Notes: generated by a model from the sequence alone, not told the origin. DNA of 45,532 nucleotides from an uncultured Verrucomicrobiota bacterium (GCA_903869675.1 CAIQAB010000030.1:1-45532), one strand, 5' to 3'; shown: positions 16,940 to 26,143, counted from the stretch's first letter. Program-made: numbers and translations.

Positions 16940-19839
16940 TCAGTTTATCCTCTGCCAGACGCTTTCTCCGGGTCTGCTTTTGCGTCTTACCGGTCATACA
17001 TTCCTGGACCATGGCCGCCCAGCCGGCCGGGTTGAATCTGGTTACCGATTTAATTTCAGAAGAGGCGCTGCCCGGCGGTTTCACCGTGGTTGCCGGACAG
17101 CATGTGACTACCTTGGCTCACGCCGAGGGGGAGTTGCCCGGCGTAATCCGGGCAATCAGAGATCTGCAGTCTGACCTTGAGCGTGTTACCCGGCGCAGGG
17201 CCACGATCACGGTCGCGGCACAGCCCCTCCCCGAAGCGATCCTGATCGGCACGCTCGGTAAAAGCCCGCTCATTGACGGGTTGGTCGAGGCGGGCAAACT
17301 GGATGTTTCAGACCTGGCGGGCAAGTGGGAGGGTTTTGTAATAGCCCATGTGGCAAATCCAGCTCAGGGAGTGGAAAAGGCGCTCGTAATCGCGGGTTCG
17401 GACAAGCGAGGCACCATATACGGCATTTATGAACTAGCGGAGCAAATCGGGGTTTCGCCCTGGTATTGGTGGGCCGATGTGCCGGTTAAAAGTCGCCCCT
17501 CCATATATGTCAGGCCGGGACGCTTTTTAAACACCGGTCCCGAGGTGCGTTATCGCGGCATCTTCTTAAACGATGAGGCTCCGGCTTTGACGGGTTGGGC
17601 CCGCGAGCGGTTCGGGGGCTTGAATCAAAAGTTCTATGCAAGGGTATTCGAGTTGTTGCTTCGTTTGCGTGCGAATTACCTCTGGCCTGCGATGTGGGAC
17701 AATGCCTTCAACGAGGATGATCCCGGTAACGCCGCCTTGGCGGATGAGTTCGGCATCGTGATGGGAACCTCGCATCATGAACCGATGTTGCGCGCCCAGA
17801 AAGAGTGGAAACTGCACGGTCAAGGTCCTTGGGACTACAGTAAGAACCGTGAGCGCCTATCGTTATTTTGGAGTGAGGGGGTTCGCCGGAACCGGGCTTT
17901 CGAAAGTATTTTTACTCTGGGCATGCGGGGTGACGGGGATGTGCCTATGAGCGAAAGTGCCAACGTTGCGCTGCTTCAGGAAATTGTTGATGACCAGCGC
18001 AGTATTATCGCCCGCGAGCTGGGCCCGGCTGGCGCTAGGGCACCGCAGCTTTGGGCGCTCTACAAGGAAGTGCAGGAATACTACGAACGAGGTATGCGCG
18101 TGCCAGACGACGTGACTTTGCTATGGTGCGACGACAACTGGGGCAACATCCGGCGATTACCTACCGCGTCAGAGCGTTCCCGTCCGGGCGGGGCGGGCGT
18201 TTATTATCATTTCGATTACGTGGGTGGTCCGCGTAACTACAAGTGGCTGAATACGGTTCCACTGGCCAAGATCCACGAGCAAATGCACCTCGCCTGGGAG
18301 CACGAGGCCACGCGGGTCTGGATCGTGAATGTAGGCGATCTCAAGCCGATGGAGTATCCGATGGAATTTTTCATGCGCTACGCTTGGGATCCAGCGCGTT
18401 GGCCGGCGGATAGGCTCGGTGACTACGCCGTGGCCTGGGCCGGGCGGGAATTCGGTCTGGACCATGCTTCAGAAGTAGCAGCGCTGATTGATGGATACAC
18501 GAAATTGAATGGCTTACGAAAGCCGGAGATGCTGACCCCTGAAACCTTCAGTCTTACTCACGAACGCGAATCCGAGCGTATCATCGGCCTATGGCGCGAG
18601 CTCCGGTCCAGAGCGCAGCGACTCCATGAAGATTTACCCCAAAATACCCGCCCGGCCTTTTACCAACTAGTCCTCCACCCGGTCGAAGCCTGCGCGATAG
18701 TTGCGGAACTGCAAAGGGCGGCGGGACTGAACCGGTTATACGCAGAACAAGGCCGTTCCTCCGCCAATACCGAGGCAGAGAAAGCGAGGAGTTTTTTTAG
18801 GGAGGATGCCGCGCTCACGCGACGCTGGGACACTCTCCTCGACGGCAAGTGGCGCGGGATGATGGCACAGACACATCTAGGATATACCAGCTGGCAACAA
18901 CCTCCGCTTAATACGATGCCTCCTGTGGTGGAGGTGCAACCCAAGGCGCATGCCGAGTTAGCGGTTGCAGTCGAGGGAGATCGCTCCGCCAGACCGGGGG
19001 ATTATCCGATTTCTTCAATTGCGCGCCTGCCCGTTTTGCATTTCTGGGACCCTAAACGCACTCGATGGTTTGAGGTTTTTAATCGAGGCGTCGCCCGGTT
19101 GGAATTTCGTGTCACGGTTTCACAACCTTGGCTGCGTGTTTCCATTAGTTCCGGCGTCTTAGGTCCCGATCAAAGAGTGGAAGTGGGTGCCGACTGGTCT
19201 CGCGTGCCCGTGGGAGAGTCAGTCGCGAGAATCACGGTGAGTCCGGTTGATGGTTCGAGTTCGGTCGGCATTGATCTGCCGGTGTGCCGTCCTGCCTGCA
19301 TTCCAGATTCCGGATCTTTCCTGGAAATCGGCGGACAACTGACAGTCGAGGCGCCTCATTTTAGTCGTGCCGCAGCCGGTCCCGGCCAAGAGTGGAAATA
19401 TTTGCCCAACCATGGGCGTTCGATCGGTGGCGTCACCTTGTATCCGGTGACGGCTGCTTCAGCCATTCCCGCCCCAGATAACGCTCGGCTGGAGTATTTG
19501 CTTTGGTTCGCGAGCACGGGGGCGGCGCAACTTAGGCTGGTGGCTTCGCCAACTCAGGCGTTCGTTCCTGGTTGTGGCTTGCGGGTAGCCGTTTCAATCG
19601 ACGACGAAGCTCCCCGTATGGTTGATTTTCTCGCCGACCGTTCGCTCTCGACGTGGGAACGCATGGTTGGAGACGGCGTAAATCAAGTCACTGTGCCGCT
19701 GCCGATAAAAGTCTCAGGCCGGCATATATTGAAAATATGGAATGTTGATCCCGGAGTCGTTTTGCAGCGACTCACTATCCATTTCGGCGCGGAGCCAACC
19801 ACTTACTTGGGGCCGATGGAGAGCCCGAGAGCGCCCTGA
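16936..19839 (+). CDS. GH115 xylan alpha-1,2-glucuronidase
   Basis: A 967-residue exported enzyme with a signal peptide (about residues 1-28). GH115 enzymes remove (4-O-methyl)-glucuronic acid from internal or terminal xylose of glucuronoxylan. Family-like segments include PWYWWADVPVK (about 174), NYLWPAMWDNAFNEDDP (about 246-262) and KPMEYPMEFFMRYAWDP (about 471-487), with a C-terminal domain starting near ISSIARLPVLHFWD (about 690). The ATG at 16936 overlaps the stop of the GH8-GH43-GH2 gene as ATGA, pointing to translational coupling. The in-frame codons from 16873 lie inside the preceding gene and are not used. Confidence 0.93.
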   Translation: MISLSSARRFLRVCFCVLPVIHSWTMAAQPAGLNLVTDLISEEALPGGFTVVAGQHVTTLAHAEGELPGVIRAIRDLQSDLERVTRRRATITVAAQPLPEAILIGTLGKSPLIDGLVEAGKLDVSDLAGKWEGFVIAHVANPAQGVEKALVIAGSDKRGTIYGIYELAEQIGVSPWYWWADVPVKSRPSIYVRPGRFLNTGPEVRYRGIFLNDEAPALTGWARERFGGLNQKFYARVFELLLRLRANYLWPAMWDNAFNEDDPGNAALADEFGIVMGTSHHEPMLRAQKEWKLHGQGPWDYSKNRERLSLFWSEGVRRNRAFESIFTLGMRGDGDVPMSESANVALLQEIVDDQRSIIARELGPAGARAPQLWALYKEVQEYYERGMRVPDDVTLLWCDDNWGNIRRLPTASERSRPGGAGVYYHFDYVGGPRNYKWLNTVPLAKIHEQMHLAWEHEATRVWIVNVGDLKPMEYPMEFFMRYAWDPARWPADRLGDYAVAWAGREFGLDHASEVAALIDGYTKLNGLRKPEMLTPETFSLTHERESERIIGLWRELRSRAQRLHEDLPQNTRPAFYQLVLHPVEACAIVAELQRAAGLNRLYAEQGRSSANTEAEKARSFFREDAALTRRWDTLLDGKWRGMMAQTHLGYTSWQQPPLNTMPPVVEVQPKAHAELAVAVEGDRSARPGDYPISSIARLPVLHFWDPKRTRWFEVFNRGVARLEFRVTVSQPWLRVSISSGVLGPDQRVEVGADWSRVPVGESVARITVSPVDGSSSVGIDLPVCRPACIPDSGSFLEIGGQLTVEAPHFSRAAAGPGQEWKYLPNHGRSIGGVTLYPVTAASAIPAPDNARLEYLLWFASTGAAQLRLVASPTQAFVPGCGLRVAVSIDDEAPRMVDFLADRSLSTWERMVGDGVNQVTVPLPIKVSGRHILKIWNVDPGVVLQRLTIHFGAEPTTYLGPMESPRAP

Positions 19840-19853
19840 AAACCCTGAATCCA

Positions 19854-21167
19854 ATGTGTATGCCGCGTTTTTATAAAACCATTTTCTTTCTTTTAATAAG
19901 TGCTGCTTATTCGATCAAGGCCGGGGAAATCGTGCTTACGCCTTATGAGCGCAGCGGAATATACAGGATTGGTGAAAGGGTGGGCTGGACGCTGAGGCAA
20001 GAACCACCGGTGCCCGATCTGATTTACACACTGAAGCGAAACGGAGTCGAAGTGGTTGCCTCCGGTTCGCTGTCGTGGCACGATGGCGAAGCGTTTGTGG
20101 CGGTGATTGCGGATGTCCCGTCAATGTTGAGACTGGAAGTATCACCCGGGGCGGGTGGCGAGCTGGTCGCGCAGGCTGGTGCGGCAATTGCACCTGAAAA
20201 ATTAGCCGGGGCGCCGGCCAAACCCGCTGACTTTGACGCGTTTTGGGCGACTAAAATAAGCGAGATACAGGCTGTTCCGTCCGATCCGGTTCTCACGCCG
20301 GTGGCCGATGTTCGCGAGGAGGTGGACTATGCCACGCTGACTCTAGCCAATATTCGTGGCGCGAGGGTCCACGGCCAAATTGCCCACCCTGCGCGACCCG
20401 GCCAGTTCCCTGCGCTCTTGATTCTTCAGTGGGCGGGTGGCCCTTATCCTTTACAGAAGTCTTGGGTAACCGATCGCGCTGCCGAGGGTTGGCTGGCATT
20501 GAATATCATGCCGCATGATCTTCCGTGTGATATGCCAAAGGAGTTTTACGAATCTTTGCCACGATTGCTTAAGGACTACCAGTGCATCGGTGATGACGAC
20601 CGGAACCGCAGTTATTTCCTGGCGATGTTTCTGGGCGCCTGGAGGGCGGCCGACTATCTTTCAACGCGTTCAGACTGGAATGGCCAAACCTTGGTGGTTC
20701 TCGGGCCGAGCATGGGCGGAATGCAGGCTTTTGCCGCCGCTGCTCTACACCCCCGGGTCACCCATTTGATTGCACATACCCCGGCTGGATGTGATTCGTT
20801 GGCATCGCTAAACGGTCGCGCGGCAGGTTATCCAAATTGGAATGCGGGCGACGCGCGGGTGGAAGCAACCGCGCCTTATTTTGATCCCGTCAATTTTGCG
20901 GAGCGGATCCACGCGCGGGCTTTGGTTTCAATGGGTTTTATAGACACCGTCACGCCTGCTGCCGGCATTTGGATGGCATTCAATAAACTGGCCGGCATTA
21001 AAGAGGCGGTCCCAATGATTGATACGCCACACGGCCATCAAGCCAAACCCGGCCAAGAGAAGGCCTATAATGACCGTCGTGACGCCTGGTTGGCCGCGCT
21101 GCTTTCTGGTCGGGAACCCGCCGTCCTCCCTTCCGTGGTTTTGCCTCGGGCGGACGCCGGGCAATGA
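19854..21167 (+). CDS. Acetylxylan esterase, CE7 / AXE1 family
   Basis: A 437-residue secreted alpha/beta hydrolase with a signal peptide ending near residue 23. After an N-terminal beta-sandwich-like region (about 24-115) comes an AXE1/cephalosporin-C-deacetylase domain, with nucleophile S286 in VVLGPSMGGMQ, Asp364 in SMGFIDTV and probable His395 in TPHGHQ. These enzymes release acetate from acetylated xylan and xylo-oligosaccharides. It starts 14 nt after the GH115 gene, last in the rightward operon. An alternative ATG is two codons downstream. It is convergent with the SGNH esterase gene. Confidence 0.9.
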   Translation: MCMPRFYKTIFFLLISAAYSIKAGEIVLTPYERSGIYRIGERVGWTLRQEPPVPDLIYTLKRNGVEVVASGSLSWHDGEAFVAVIADVPSMLRLEVSPGAGGELVAQAGAAIAPEKLAGAPAKPADFDAFWATKISEIQAVPSDPVLTPVADVREEVDYATLTLANIRGARVHGQIAHPARPGQFPALLILQWAGGPYPLQKSWVTDRAAEGWLALNIMPHDLPCDMPKEFYESLPRLLKDYQCIGDDDRNRSYFLAMFLGAWRAADYLSTRSDWNGQTLVVLGPSMGGMQAFAAAALHPRVTHLIAHTPAGCDSLASLNGRAAGYPNWNAGDARVEATAPYFDPVNFAERIHARALVSMGFIDTVTPAAGIWMAFNKLAGIKEAVPMIDTPHGHQAKPGQEKAYNDRRDAWLAALLSGREPAVLPSVVLPRADAGQ

Positions 21168-21230
21168 AATCAAAGCCCGTTATCGCGAAAACCTATAATT
21201 GAACCACCGAGCGCAGGCTGGACGACCGTT

Positions 21231-22418
21231 TCAGTCCGTGAAAATGGAGAGATTGATGGACTCGGCCATGCGCCGGTAACCTTCGGCAGACGGGTGCAGG
21301 TGGTCCCCGCCATCGAAGCCGGCTGCCAGTCGCGCGGGCGTTTCGGGATCACGTGAGATCGCATCAAAATCGATTACCCCGTCGAATTCGCCGCTATCTC
21401 GTATCCAGCGGTTCACAGTCTGGCGTTCTCGCTCACGTTCTGGCTTGTCGTAAAAAGAACCGGCAAAGGGCATGATAGTTGCGCCAATGATACGAATTGA
21501 GCGTTCACGCGTGCGTCGTATGATTTCTTTGTAGGTTGCTATCAATTCCTCGGCCGCAACATCTGCCCCGAGATCGTTTACTCCCTCGTGCAGAATGAGC
21601 CAGCGCACCCGGGGGACGGAGAGAATATCCCGTTCCAAGCGTGCGAGTGCGGTCGGTCCAAGGCCGTCTCGAAGCACGCGATTGCCACCAATGCCTTGAT
21701 TCAAGACGGCCAGGCACGGGCTTTTTTCCGCAAGTCTTCGAGCCAAATGATCGGGCCAGCGATTATGAGCGTCGGTGGTCGAACCGCGTCCGTCAGCAAT
21801 GGAGTCGCCTAGGATAACTACAGCATGCGGCTTTCCCGTTGTAGATGTTTCAACACCGGAAAGGAAATACCAGTGCGTGACGCGCACCGCGTCAGTTGGG
21901 CAGGCTGGCATGTGACCGGATTGTTCATCTGCGATGAAGGAAGTGGTTCGGGATCCGGGATGGCCGGTCAGAACTGCCGGCACCTGATTTATATGAAGCG
22001 AGAATACGAGGCGCTCTAATGCAGTGGCCGGCAGATTTACGGGGTCCGATGTGACGGTTTCGCCGGGAGAGATTCTAAACCCCGCATATCCGCCAAAGCT
22101 GAGCGAGCGAATGGATCCGGCGCGCATACCGCCTTCTCCAGTCGAGGGCGCTACCGATGCCGAAGTTATGCCGAGGGGTTCGTTGCCAAAGGCATTTGAG
22201 AATGTGATGCGCAGGGCATCGCCCCCGATCGAGAGTTGCACCTCCTGGCGCAGGATCCGGCCGGAAAGTCCCGGAGCGGGCGGCACATTGTTGGTTTCCA
22301 CGGGTTGCTGGGCGGAAATCCACGATGGCACCCAGATGTTCTCCGCGGATACGATATGCGGAATCAGCGAACCAATCAGGAAAAATAAACTGATCGGGCG
22401 GGGTCGGAATATGAACAT
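21231..22418 (-). CDS. SGNH/GDSL-family esterase
   Basis: A 395-residue exported hydrolase with a signal peptide (about residues 1-25). SGNH blocks are clear: VVILGDSIADGRG (block I, nucleophile Ser), GIGGNRVL (block II), HEGVNDLG (block III) and DHLHPSAEGY (block V, Asp-His). An N-terminal beta-rich region of ~190 residues precedes the catalytic domain. In the xylan locus it is probably a second carbohydrate esterase acting on acetyl or other side groups, but substrate is not shown by sequence. It is convergent with the CE7 gene and on the same strand as GH30, 149 bp downstream of the GH30 stop. Confidence 0.9.
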   Translation of the reverse strand: MFIFRPRPISLFFLIGSLIPHIVSAENIWVPSWISAQQPVETNNVPPAPGLSGRILRQEVQLSIGGDALRITFSNAFGNEPLGITSASVAPSTGEGGMRAGSIRSLSFGGYAGFRISPGETVTSDPVNLPATALERLVFSLHINQVPAVLTGHPGSRTTSFIADEQSGHMPACPTDAVRVTHWYFLSGVETSTTGKPHAVVILGDSIADGRGSTTDAHNRWPDHLARRLAEKSPCLAVLNQGIGGNRVLRDGLGPTALARLERDILSVPRVRWLILHEGVNDLGADVAAEELIATYKEIIRRTRERSIRIIGATIMPFAGSFYDKPERERERQTVNRWIRDSGEFDGVIDFDAISRDPETPARLAAGFDGGDHLHPSAEGYRRMAESINLSIFTD

Positions 22419-22567
22419 GTCGCGGATAAGAATCGGTTTGCGTGGCGGTTTAGGGGATAGCGAGAAGGCAACGTATTACGCCATCAACCAGGGGAGAATC
22501 GGGCTCGAAGCGTGATACCTTATTCTGCGCCTTGCTAGCGACGTGGATTGGAAAACGAGAAGGGGGA

Positions 22568-24544
22568 TCAGGGTGTGATCAAAACGCGTAAACGGTAGAA
22601 GCGGCCAGTTTCCCCGCCTGATACCTGCACGCTTGCGCGCATGCGGGCGGGGGAGCTTTGCTCCATGAGAACCGTGACTGCTCCGCCCCAGGTTCCTGCC
22701 CTGGCCATAGTTGCGAGATCAATCCAATTTGATAGGTCGGTAGACCGTTGAATAACATAGGTGAGGTCCGGTGGCGCGGACGCGGCAAATTCAAAGCCGA
22801 AACGCAGTTCCCCTTGCGTTCCAGAATAGAGGGAGGGACGGGCGCTGGCCGGCAAGGGAATCCCGTTCGTCTGTCCCAGCGCGTAGGCGAGAAGGTTGGG
22901 AACTCCGTCGGCATCGGCGTCGGCAGTCGCCGAGCGATCAGCCGCTGCTGGGAGAGTAGCTGCCCAATCGGCGTATTCGGCTGGATTATTGACGACCGAA
23001 ATAGTGATGGATTGTTCGTAAAAAGCCCCGGCCAGATCGGTAGCCCGAAGCCGTATCGTGCGGGTGGCGCCTGCCTCGTAATCAAGCGGGATTACATTGC
23101 GCAGGAAACCGCCCGAGATGGTGAAGAGGGCGTTATCAGTGTCACCTGCTCCTGTGACCAGGGAATATGCCAGGGTTTCCCCCGGATCCGGATCAGTAGC
23201 GAGCGGACGACCTACGGGGGTTCCGGCGGGGGCATTTTCAGAAATCGCGGAAGTGCTTAGAGACAAGGAGGAGGGCGGCCGGTTCATCGCATCGGAAACG
23301 AGCGTTGTAATGCTCTGGGCGGGCACAGTTATAACGAAAGTTCCGTTGGCCCCGACTGCTATCGGTGTCAGCGACTCAAGCGAGCGCGTGGCGGAGGTTT
23401 CCCATGGTGCAAACGATGGAGCTGTTCCACCCGCAATCGAGAGATTAATCGGGAGCGCGGATGTGCCAGAGTTAACCATGACGATGGAGATTCGGCGTCC
23501 GTCCGGCTGGATAAACCCGGTGACACGCAGCGTGGAACTGGAACCGGTCGTGTCGACGCGGCGCTGTCCGGGGCGAACGAAGCGGGCCCAGTTGCCCAGA
23601 GCCCATCCGCGCTTGGTCATGGCGTTGGCTTCGACGAGCGCACTGGAACTGGAGCCGCCGCTGGTCGAGGGATACATCCACCAGTAGTGCCAGGCGCTGC
23701 CTTGTGCAATAGTCAGGAAATCGTGAATCACGGCAGATACACGCAAGGCGGAGGCGATGGTGGGGTCTGACGTTGCCCCCGAGTCTGAATACTCGGTTTG
23801 CCAAAACGGCAGTCCGGCTGCGGCTGGCGCAGCGTAGGCGAAGGCTGTGCCGCCATAGGAATGGGTGGCTACATGGGAGATATAACCCCGGGCGGTGGCA
23901 TCCCCGAGTAGGTTGTCCGCATAGTCATCTATAGAATACCAATCGATGCTTTCCGGCGCGAGCACCCGCGTCGAAACGCCCTTGGCGACGAGGGCGGGGC
24001 CCAAGTAGTCGCGGATGAAGCCGGTTAGTTCGGCAGGCGTCCAGCGGCAGGTCTCCCAGACGGCCGTCCAGTTTGGCTCGTTCTGGGCGGAAAGGGTAAG
24101 AATCGGCACACCTGCGTTTTTCATGTTGACCACGAACTGCGCCAACCGGGCCGCCCAGTCGTCGTAGTAGTCGGGAAGGAGCGAACCTCCGTTGTTGTCG
24201 GTTCCGTTGGTTTTCCACGCCCCCGGGGGACTCCAGGGCGTGGCCCAGACTTGGGCGCCACGAGCGACGGCTTTTACCGCCGTGGCGGTTTCCCAACTGT
24301 TTCCGGAAGGAGCGATTCGCACCCTAAGCAACGACAAACCCAATCCTTTGTCGGTCGAAAAAAACAGATCGGCCTGGGCATCAGTAATACTTTGCGCGGT
24401 CCACGCGCTTGATGCCCCGAAACCATCTATTCGTTGCCGCGGAGAGGACACGTTGATCGAGACCGGCGTTTGCGCGTAAGCGAGATTAGCCGCGTGGCCT
24501 ACAAATAGAATCAGTGCGGCTAGGGCTAAACGGCAGGATGGCAT
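22568..24544 (-). CDS. GH30 xylanase with cadherin-like and C-terminal modules
   Basis: A 658-residue exported enzyme with a signal peptide ending at AYAQ (residue 25). The GH30 catalytic domain covers about residues 27-420: RIDGFGASSAW near 38, ATPWSPPGAWKTNG near 101, acid/base E156 in LSAQNEPNW and nucleophile E251 in FWQTEYSDSG. GH30 subfamilies 7/8 are endoxylanases, often specific for glucuronoxylan, which suits the GH115 partner. Residues about 425-530 look like a cadherin-type Ig fold (ATDPDPGETLAYSL). The last ~125 residues are a module with ADADGVPNLLAYALG and YVIQRSTDLSNW, related to the end of the PATR protein. It is divergent from the PEP-CTERM gene. Confidence 0.92.
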   Translation of the reverse strand: MPSCRLALAALILFVGHAANLAYAQTPVSINVSSPRQRIDGFGASSAWTAQSITDAQADLFFSTDKGLGLSLLRVRIAPSGNSWETATAVKAVARGAQVWATPWSPPGAWKTNGTDNNGGSLLPDYYDDWAARLAQFVVNMKNAGVPILTLSAQNEPNWTAVWETCRWTPAELTGFIRDYLGPALVAKGVSTRVLAPESIDWYSIDDYADNLLGDATARGYISHVATHSYGGTAFAYAAPAAAGLPFWQTEYSDSGATSDPTIASALRVSAVIHDFLTIAQGSAWHYWWMYPSTSGGSSSSALVEANAMTKRGWALGNWARFVRPGQRRVDTTGSSSTLRVTGFIQPDGRRISIVMVNSGTSALPINLSIAGGTAPSFAPWETSATRSLESLTPIAVGANGTFVITVPAQSITTLVSDAMNRPPSSLSLSTSAISENAPAGTPVGRPLATDPDPGETLAYSLVTGAGDTDNALFTISGGFLRNVIPLDYEAGATRTIRLRATDLAGAFYEQSITISVVNNPAEYADWAATLPAAADRSATADADADGVPNLLAYALGQTNGIPLPASARPSLYSGTQGELRFGFEFAASAPPDLTYVIQRSTDLSNWIDLATMARAGTWGGAVTVLMEQSSPARMRASVQVSGGETGRFYRLRVLITP

Positions 24545-24638
24545 AGGTTATTAAATGCAGCCGATTTCGGGGGAGCAAAAGGTAGGCAACAGCGTCCAGC
24601 TAAATTCGATTTAACTCATTTCGCTACGCCCAATCCGG

Positions 24639-24682
24639 GCTAACACTAGCGCAAAGCACCAGTCATGTGCTAGTGTTAGACT
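24639..24682. promoter_or_regulatory. Candidate operator pair, copies 5 and 6 (inverted repeat)
   Basis: CTAACACTAGC (24640-24650) and GCTAGTGTTAG (24669-24679) are perfect 11 bp inverted repeats with an 18 bp spacer. Extended, the right arm reads AGTCTAACACTAGC on the minus strand, matching the other copies. They lie 96 bases from the GH30 start and 119 bases from the PEP-CTERM start. No T-run follows, so a terminator is unlikely. Confidence 0.5.
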
Positions 24683-24729
24683 GAATGGTTTTTTGCGGAC
24701 GAGGTCGTTGATTCACACGATTGTTGCAC

Positions 24730-24745
24730 AACTACGTGAGTAGTT
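24730..24745. promoter_or_regulatory. Short dyad AACTACGTGAGTAGTT
   Basis: A 6 bp perfect inverted repeat around GTGA, flanked by TTGCAC on both sides in direct orientation, about 55 bases upstream of the PEP-CTERM start. It may be a second regulator site, but no other copy was found. Confidence 0.3.
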
Positions 24746-24800
24746 TGCACGCGGACGATCATTGTGATCTTCCGTCCCCCCCAAAAAACACACCCACATC

Positions 24801-25535
24801 ATGAATCGTAAGTTATCATCCACCCTCGCAGCAGTTCTTTGCCTAAGTGCATTGAACGCACGTGCCGCAGTATCGTTTTCCCAAGTTGATGCCACTGACA
24901 CCACCGCTTGGACCGCAAGTTTTGGCGGCGGCAATCTGGCGGTATCGATGGTGGGTTCTTCAGTCGCTATGACCGTAGCGAACCCGGGCAGCGGCTATTT
25001 TGGCCAGAGCTTCAAGGGTGATGGTCAAGCGATTGAAGGTTGGGGCTTTTTCGGAAACGGCGGCAATAGCTCCGCGCTTACCTACACGATCACTCTGCTC
25101 GATTATGGCACTTCCGGTCCAATCGATACCTACTCCGAATTTAATCCAGCCACCGCGGCTACCACTCTGGTCGCGGCTACGTTCTCCCTCGGTGGTTCGA
25201 GCGGTAAAAAACAAATGTTCTTTGATTTTAGTGGCAGCGACGCGGTAACGCTCTCGTCTACCCACTATTACTCGATGAGCATCATTTCCCCGAGTGGCAG
25301 CTCTGCCACTTTTCACCGGCTTGGCGCGGGCGCATCGACTTATGCCGATGGAACCGGAGCTTATGGCAACGGAGTCTTAAGCCCGGACACCTTCGCTGGC
25401 ACCGGAGCTCTGCGAGACACCATTTTTGCTCTTTATACTGCGCCTGCTGCTGCGGTGCCCGAGCCTTCCACCTATGCGGCGATCTCCGGCCTCTTGGTTG
25501 CGGCGTTCGCTGCCTCCCGTCGTAAGCGTTCCTGA
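24801..25535 (+). CDS. PEP-CTERM sorting-domain protein
   Basis: A 244-residue exported protein: signal peptide (about 1-23, ending ARAAV), a Gly/Ser/Thr-rich beta-type body, and a C-terminal PEP-CTERM signal made of VPEPSTYAA, a hydrophobic helix and the basic end SRRKRS. Such signals direct processing by an exosortase, which is not in this window. The body matches no family I recognise. It is divergent from the GH30 gene and shares its regulatory region, so it may be a surface component made during growth on xylan. A clear intrinsic terminator follows at 25578. Confidence 0.9.
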   Translation: MNRKLSSTLAAVLCLSALNARAAVSFSQVDATDTTAWTASFGGGNLAVSMVGSSVAMTVANPGSGYFGQSFKGDGQAIEGWGFFGNGGNSSALTYTITLLDYGTSGPIDTYSEFNPATAATTLVAATFSLGGSSGKKQMFFDFSGSDAVTLSSTHYYSMSIISPSGSSATFHRLGAGASTYADGTGAYGNGVLSPDTFAGTGALRDTIFALYTAPAAAVPEPSTYAAISGLLVAAFAASRRKRS

Positions 25536-25577
25536 AAACGACTGGATACGTTCGATAAACAATTCAGTTAGAAATCA

Positions 25578-25609
25578 GCCGGAAGGGATCATCCCCCTTC
25601 CGGCTTTTT
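25578..25609 (+). terminator. Intrinsic terminator after PEP-CTERM gene
   Basis: GCCGGAAGGG pairs with CCCTTCCGGC around a 7 nt loop and is followed by TTTTT. It lies 43 bases after the PEP-CTERM stop. Confidence 0.9.
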
Positions 25610-25677
25610 CGTGGAACCATGAGCCGGACGTTAAGATCGGCGGTCGGTGTGCCCTGATCTATTGCGACGGTATATAT

Positions 25678-26127
25678 CTAGCCGCGGCCGCCGAAGCTGG
25701 CGTGGTCGTCGAGGTCGAGCAGGTCGAAAAACGTCGAGATGTCGTCGCGCTGCGGGGCGAGGGCCTGGAGGCGCTCGGCGAACCATGCGTGCATCTCGGC
25801 ATCGGATGGCCCGCGCCGGCTGAGGGCGGCGGACCAGAGATCAATCGCAGCGGAGTCCTTGGGGGCGTGGGCGCGCACCCAGGCGAGGACGGCGGAATCG
25901 GAATCGGCGGTGCGCACGGCCTCGAGAAAGGCCTCGGGCTTGATGCCGGTGAAGCCAAAGAAACGCGCGTCGAGCGGGCAGTCGTAATGGTAATCGCCGC
26001 CGGTGCCGGCGAGGTGGGCACGGGCCTTGTCGATCAGGCGGGGCAGGTGGACGTAGCCGCCGAGGCTGACGCGCGGGCTGCGGGGCGGGTGGAGGCGGAG
26101 ATCGGGGGCGGAGTGGTTGATAGTCAT
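25678..26127 (-). CDS. DUF5069 domain protein
   Basis: A 149-residue soluble protein from the ATG at 26125-26127 (MTINHSAPDL). Segments such as GGYVHLPRLIDKARA and HYDCPLDARFFGFTGI are characteristic of DUF5069, a small domain common in Verrucomicrobiota and Planctomycetota with no known function. It starts 16 nt after the tRNA-dihydrouridine synthase stop and ends the leftward operon. The frame extends upstream to 26271, but that part lies inside the synthase gene. Confidence 0.85.
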   Translation of the reverse strand: MTINHSAPDLRLHPPRSPRVSLGGYVHLPRLIDKARAHLAGTGGDYHYDCPLDARFFGFTGIKPEAFLEAVRTADSDSAVLAWVRAHAPKDSAAIDLWSAALSRRGPSDAEMHAWFAERLQALAPQRDDISTFFDLLDLDDHASFGGRG

Positions 26128-26143
26128 GAGAAACAGGATGGCA

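Noticed and set aside
24640-24679. Inverted repeat considered as a terminator
   Set aside because: It lies upstream of both divergent genes and no T-run follows on either strand.
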